64,000 nucleotides of DNA from positions 105,769-169,768 of the forward strand of contig VSDK01013114.1 of assembly GCA_009767595.1 (NCBI GenBank), written 5' to 3'. Shown here in pieces: positions 58,573 to 64,000 of this stretch (positions within the stretch are counted from its first letter, which is position 1; every line of letters begins with the position of its first letter). The position numbers and the translations under genes are program-made. The notes under the pieces were generated by a model that saw nothing but the letters and a program-made list of their open reading frames with translations, had not been told where the DNA came from and ran no database searches. Source of the stretch: Symbiodinium kawagutii. Lineage: Eukaryota; Sar; Dinophyceae; Suessiales; Symbiodiniaceae.

Positions 58573-59167
58573 CTTAGGATTGGTACAATGTGCTGGGCTT
58601 AGCATTGGATGGACACCATTGTGGCACTATGGACATGGATCGATATGTTTGGTGTATTCGATTCTTTCTAATGTTGGTGTCGTTTTTTGTCTCCATTCAT
58701 GCGTATGCATCTCTGTATCTTTCTCGACCTAGGCATGTCCTTTCTATCCCGGTGGATGCCAGGAATGTTCAGACTGTACCCAAACGTCGGTTACCTGGTG
58801 AATGATGGTCAAATAGATTAACTATTTTTTATGATGGAGTGATGGTTAATGATCCTGGTGACTGGCCCTCTGTCTTTTTAAGCACTAGCGCTTGGTATCT
58901 ACCTTCTAGTTGCTCTACTAGTATGTGGATGTTTTGTGATGTTCGTCAGGAAGACACATGTCGCTGTCCCAATGTCCGGCCATGTGGGAGTCCCCGCTAC
59001 GCCGTTTACATCCCAAACATTCTCACAGTCAAAATCTGTTGGTCAGTCCACAACTTGGATACAACATCGCATGTTGATGGACAAGCTTACTTGTAGTCTT
59101 GGATGTCGGTTGCTTACTGCCACAATTTCACGTTCAGTTGGTCAACATCACCAACTTCAACCTCATT

Positions 59168-59174
59168 GTCGTCG

Positions 59175-59225
<51 letters not shown>
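59168..59225. repeat. (TCA)n microsatellite
   Basis: About 18 copies; explains poly-Ser, poly-His and poly-Asp frames. Confidence 0.95.
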
Positions 59226-59844
59226 ATACATGATGTGACAACCTCTACCCCATTAAATCTCTCTAGCAAACTACGAATGCCTTGTGCAGCACCATGTCTC
59301 CGAACACGGGTTTCCAACGGCGAATCATCCACTAGCAGCTGGCAGGATCATCCACCATCATTTGTTGCATCCACCCTGTACGCCTGTACATGCGGACTTG
59401 TCATAATGGTTGTAAATACATGTAAATACCGGGATTTATCAAATTTCTCAAAGTAGGGGTACCCTCAAATCATCCCATTGTTCATGATGTGTAGTAATAA
59501 ACAATCCATCTTGGGGGGGGTACCCCCCATTTTTAGAAACCAGCATGTGTACATATCATTGTTTGGCTGCATTCAAATCTAACAATCAATCTGATCAAAC
59601 TCCTTCTAGTCTACAATTATCAACCAGCAAAAGCGCATTGATACCCGGCTCAAACAAATTAATGAAGCAATTCGGCGGGGTTTCATTCAGTCAGTGCAAG
59701 CATGACAACCCACCAACCTGTCATCCGCAGGAGGTTTTAGCATGCTCATTGACCATCACTGGTTGGTCATGAAGCACCGAATAGCCACGGTCAACCACTG
59801 TTGACCCTTGCCGATGCCCCCCAACTTCACCGAAGCCCCGCGTG

Positions 59845-59949
59845 GGCATGGGTTCCCCCCAACGCCATGAAGCACGAGCGGCCCAGCTGAGGTTCCCCTG
59901 GCTGCAATGAAACTCATGGCAGTCATCAGGAATTGAGCCCTACCGAAAG
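59845..59949 (-). CDS. Possible GC-rich minus-strand exon
   Basis: After CGGTAG one frame reads AQFLMTAMSFIAARGTSAG, then PCPRGASVKLGG. Limits and frame are uncertain. It lies upstream of gene R2 exons and could be one of them. Confidence 0.25.
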
Positions 59950-60476
59950 GTTGACCCAACAATAATGTTTTAACCATTGGTCAACAGTTATTGGTTAATA
60001 ACCAATAACAAACATAATAGTTAATGATCGAATAATGGTTAATAATAAGGGAGAATAGCCAACAATGATGGTTAAACAGCTACGATTGGATGGTTTCTCA
60101 ATAGCTCGGGGTACCCCCGGTTGTCATCATTGTTTCATCATTACTAGCAAAAACAACCATTTTGGGGCACCAAGATTTTAAGAAACACCGAATTGAGCCC
60201 GGCCAACAGGACTGATGTCGTGTGCAGTTAGGAAAATCGCCAACGTCCTACGTAGCGATGTCAACCTATACCTGGTTGCCTGGCGATTGTCGAACTTGAT
60301 CAGGTGGTGTGCCTCACTGTTCAGCAAGAAATGCTGGTTCAAGGAAGAACATCTCCTGAGATTCCCCTAGAGGACACTGCCATGGTCAGTTGTTCGCCTG
60401 CAACCCGTCAGGGCACACTGCAACCTCTACTCCGTTGTGCTGTTCCACATTGTTGACTTCAAAAAATGTCAAGCAA

Positions 60477-60767
60477 TCATAGTTTCATGGCCTGCAGTTT
60501 TGATTTTGGCACTTGTAAAACCACATAAACTACTGTAGAATTGGGGAATTTAGGCGGCAGTTGTCTGGTGCGCATTGATAGCAAATCCAAATCCACAGAG
60601 TTGGATTGATCAAGGAAGACCTCCATGATCATAAGTTGAAACCCAATCCTGCTGAGTTTGATCATGCCTTGCCGCCATGGATAATCAGTGTTTATGCTTG
60701 GTAAACGGGGGTTTGCACCGTCAGAAGCCATGATTCTTGTTTGACTTAGCAAAAGCAAACCAGCCAC
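60477..60767 (-). CDS. 96-codon minus-strand ORF, unrecognised
   Basis: Includes NPRLPSINTDYPWRQGMIK, then LSRIGFQLMIMEVFLDQSN and STVVYVVLQVPKSKLQ. Protein-like composition and no intron; belongs to the AT-rich ORF class. Confidence 0.3.
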   Translation of the reverse strand: MAGLLLLSQTRIMASDGANPRLPSINTDYPWRQGMIKLSRIGFQLMIMEVFLDQSNSVDLDLLSMRTRQLPPKFPNSTVVYVVLQVPKSKLQAMKL

Positions 60768-61612
60768 TCATGACACTCATGGCAAAATGGGGGATGATTT
60801 TCATCTTGCATTCATCCTGCTGTAATATACCCTTGAACTAAGAATTGGATACAACTGGGCATTCATAAACCACAAATCGAGTTTAATCACCAATCTTGCA
60901 TGGCTTTGCCAACAACTATGAATCTTATTTATCAACCACTGAGTACAGAAACTAACTAGCAAACACCATCACCCATTCTGAATCATTCATAAATCATCAG
61001 CCACACCGTGGGTGATGGCACAATCGAAACGCCTCCGAGTCGTCCGTTTCAGAATCTGCATCCGAGTCCTGGGTCAAAACTCATGGCCTGGATTTAATGG
61101 TAAAGGGAACCCATGGTTGGTTATTTGTTGGTGAACCATGGCTATCTAGTGGCTAACCAATGGTTAATGGTCGGCGAGTTCATACTGGTGCTTTGTTCTC
61201 ATTGTCATTATGAACCATGGCTAGAGTGGTTAATATTGTCATCAACCGTGGCCAAAAATAAACAACGCCACCAATGTCATGAGAATTGCTTGATGATGGA
61301 TCATATTGTGGCAATAACAATTGCTGATGATGGGTAAGGAAGTTTAATGAATACTACCACGCACTGAGGATTCATGGTCAATCATGTTTAATATAGCAGG
61401 TAATACATACTTTGGATGGCCATGCCTTGTGGTCTTCACAAGTGTTGACCATACTTGTCTGGACCCCAGCTCCATCACCATGGGTTCGAAATTGCGAAAA
61501 CAAAGCTAATTTACTCAAAAAATGAAACAGGTCTATGCAGGAAGTTCTAGTCCACATTACCAGGCCGAATCAGAAACTCATACAAATATACATAAGAATG
61601 CAAAAACAACTC

Positions 61613-61924
61613 TCAAAACATACACTTCTTTCTTGAGGCACGTACATCCACGGATATGTGCATGGAGAACTGGCGTGCCACCTTAGGGAAAGGTGGTTTC
61701 CCCACTAGAACTGGTCCAACTCTTGTGGAAATGGGCCACCCCCAACAAAGCTGCGGAACCAGGTTACGGCCGAGTTTGGTGAGGGAACCATGCTGTCTCC
61801 CACAAGATACGCTCACAGCTGGGTGGAACCAGATACAACTGGATGCGCATCCAAGTACCTGTTCACAAGTAAAACTAACTTTCACCATGCTCATCAGGAT
61901 CATAAACTCAGCTTTCTGAACCAT
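61613..61924. other. Open on both strands, undecided
   Basis: Long open frames overlap on both strands (minus 103 codons, plus 87 codons). The piece near 61836 resembles a family D end (GCGCATCCAAG). I cannot assign coding. Confidence 0.25.
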
Positions 61925-62056
61925 GGATGATATCTCCCAGTTCTATAGGACTATCTTTGCCACGCTTCCAACCTCGCCATGCTATGCCTCCGAGGTATAG
62001 CCTGTGTCACCATGGCAAGCTCGATGCCACCCCCACCACCGTGGTCCTAACCTCCA

Positions 62057-62353
62057 CTTGCTATGACCCACCACGGCCCACCACCCCGGCGCCCCCACGG
62101 CGCCGGTCCCCGGCGTTCCTCGGTGAGCACCGTGGTGTTGGGCGGCACCGTGGCCGTGGGCAGCACCGAGGGCACCGCCGTGGGCTCCAGCAGCCGCAGC
62201 GACACGGCGCTGATCTCGGCGATGACCTCGGGACCAACGGCGGGGGCCAGGCCGCCCGGGCAGCTGGTGGCATGGCCAGTGGCCAAGGAGCCGCTTGAGG
62301 TGGTTACAGGGCAGCTGCTTAAGGATGATGAGTTGGGGAATGAGTTGGGGTAA
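62057..62353. CDS. Extremely GC-rich coding-like segment, strand ambiguous
   Basis: Minus strand: from TTAAGCAG, PEVIAEISAVSLRLLEPTAV then PSVLPTATVPPNTTVLTEER. Plus strand: 96 codons to a stop, with SVSTVVLGGTVAVGSTEG and KEPLEVVTGQLLKDDELG. Both have about 90 percent GC at third positions. The minus strand fits the direction of gene R2, the plus strand ends in a natural stop. Confidence 0.5.
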
Positions 62354-63409
62354 TGGCTGGTTGATGGTGGTTATATCATGCTGGGGAATGGTGGTGAATT
62401 TCAGTGGTGAATGGTGGTGAATTTCAGTGGTGAATGGTGATGTTGATGGTTGATGAGCTAGTCGATGATGGTGAATGATGGCTGATGAACAATCGTGGCC
62501 AATCATGGAGACGGATAAGGTCGGTTCATGATGGTTTGATATGGGTGAACTGAAGGTTCATGTTCAATGCTGGTAAAACCACGGTCAATGATGATCAAGA
62601 GATGGTCACATGATGGTAGCGTGTTGGCTGGTGATGATGGAAGAGCTAAAACAGTTTAATATTAGTTGACTTGGTCGGCCAAAACTACTTGGAATCAACG
62701 ACCATAGGAATGTGAACGCAACAAGACTTGAGGTTCTTTACAAATAGCTACTCTTTTGCTACTTATGATCATGTAGATATTACTTGAGAGTACCTAAAGT
62801 GTGAAACAACATCTAATCTCAGCCCAACACATAACATCTATGGACACTTTGATGTAGCAAATGGCCTTCATGGCTTATAGGCGACATCAGAGTGCTCAGA
62901 ATCAAACACAAAAGCCATATTGCCAACAAAACAGCGAATATCAAATGCAAACGCCTGGTCCTAACGTGATGCTTAAATAGTGGTCAAAGAAATCTCTGGA
63001 AATCTATGGTGCTTCTCAGAATAGAGGTACCCAAAAATCATCCACTATTGACAACGTATAATAATAAAGCATCCATGTTTGTGGTCGCCTAGAGCTTGAG
63101 AAACAACCATATAAGTCAGACAACCTATAACCAATCATCATTGACTATGTATAACTGACCATTGTTGAAATATATTGATGATTAGCCATTATTTACCGTT
63201 GGGAAAATGTAGGTACAAAATTACACAGGCATAGACCCCAGATAGAGTTTGGCATTTGAACGGTTATTACGGTATCTTTTCTGGTCCATTTAATTTATTT
63301 TTTGGGTCGTCGGTAAATTCTGGAATCCACGACCGAAAATAACGTAACATCGGGGGAAATAACGAATTATGGGCATCGGTACAAACAGAATTGTTCGTTC
63401 TCCTTGGAA

Positions 63410-64000
63410 CCGAACCTTTTTTTTCCTTCGAACAAAAGTCTTCTTTCTCCTTGGACTAGAAGTCTCGTTTCGGCTTGGGATAGAGACTCGTTTCTCCTAA
63501 TTATTCTTTCTCCTCAGACTAGAATTCTCGTTTCTCCTTGGAACCAAATTTTTCCTTCTCCTTGATATAGGACTCTGCTTTCTCCTTGGAATAGAACTCT
63601 TCTTTCTCCTTGAAATGGAACTCTTCTTTCCCCTTGGAACAGAACTCCTTTTTCTCCGTGGAACAAAAATCTTCTTTCACCTTGGAATGGAACTCTTCTT
63701 TCTCCTTGGAACAGAACTCTTCTTCTCTCTTACAACACAGAGTTTTTTTCTCCTTAGAAAAGAATTTTTTTCCTCCTTGGAATAAAATTTTTCCTTCTGC
63801 TTGGAACAGAATTCTTTTTCTCCTTGGAACGGAACGCTTCCTTCTCCTCCAAACAGAACTCCTTTCTCTCCTTGGAACAGAACTCTCTCTCCTCTCCTTG
63901 GAATATAAGTCTTCTGTCTCCATGGAACAGAACTCTTCTTTCTCCTTGGTATGGATTCCTCTCCTTGGAACAAAACTCTTCTTTTTCCATGAAATTGCAC
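63410..64000. repeat. 24-base minisatellite
   Basis: Degenerate tandem copies of CTTGGAACAGAACTCTTCTT plus TCTC. Twenty-four bases equal eight codons, so all three minus-strand frames stay open for long stretches; one encodes EFCSKEKE-like octapeptides. It reaches the window edge. Coding is possible but not needed to explain the ORFs. Confidence 0.8.

Noticed and set aside
1..64000. rRNA, tRNA, prokaryotic operons, recognisable transposase or reverse transcriptase
   Set aside because: I looked on both strands for conserved rRNA blocks, tRNA-like cloverleaf cores, and DDE or RT motifs and saw none; a proper covariance-model or HMM search could still find diverged ones.

Overview
This is eukaryotic nuclear DNA, most likely from a dinoflagellate. 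It has no bacterial-type operons and no long intact reading frames. Coding sequence comes as short GC-rich exons of about 30 to 150 bases, separated by AT-richer introns of hundreds to thousands of bases. Introns use GT, but also GC and apparently GA donors. The best-supported genes all lie head to tail on the minus strand. One encodes a CCCH zinc finger followed by a KLDKRQR motif, an arrangement I associate with dinoflagellates. Species was not determined. All exon calls were made by eye from reading frame, splice phase and repeat homology.

Layout, in transcription direction (minus strand, high to low coordinates). (1) About 58.6 to 31.1 kb: 3' part of a large gene (gene R2) encoding tandem beta-sandwich (fibronectin III-like) repeats. 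The consensus runs ASVSN.xF.D.DLD..ELGG.x.W..P, then Y.VYLA...G..RS, then VP.GTN.L.VPA.T, then THFLVYT.SS.VEQTTP. Nineteen exons are proposed, and most junctions keep both reading phase and repeat order. Likely last stop is at 31135. (2) 30.4 to 24.4 kb: a compact CCCH zinc-finger gene with start, stop and phase-compatible exons. (3) 17.4 to 12.9 kb: several minus-strand exons of an unrecognised protein with a probable membrane segment. (4) 9.96 kb to the left edge: a second stretch of the same repeat family (gene R1), running off the window. Several GC-rich segments (around 0.5, 7.9, 10.8, 16.7, 19.3, 23.5 and 62.2 kb) are coding-like, but some read well on both strands.

Non-coding DNA is dominated by at least four families of short (about 70 to 130 bp) palindromic dispersed repeats, named A to D here. 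Several abut predicted splice sites exactly and supply the donor or acceptor, some with direct repeats at their ends. That is the hallmark of introner elements: transposons that create introns. The window also holds microsatellites, minisatellites, an 83-bp-arm hairpin beside an 848-base gap, and a second class of AT-rich intronless ORFs, mostly on the plus strand. I saw no rRNA, tRNA, CRISPR array or recognisable transposase.
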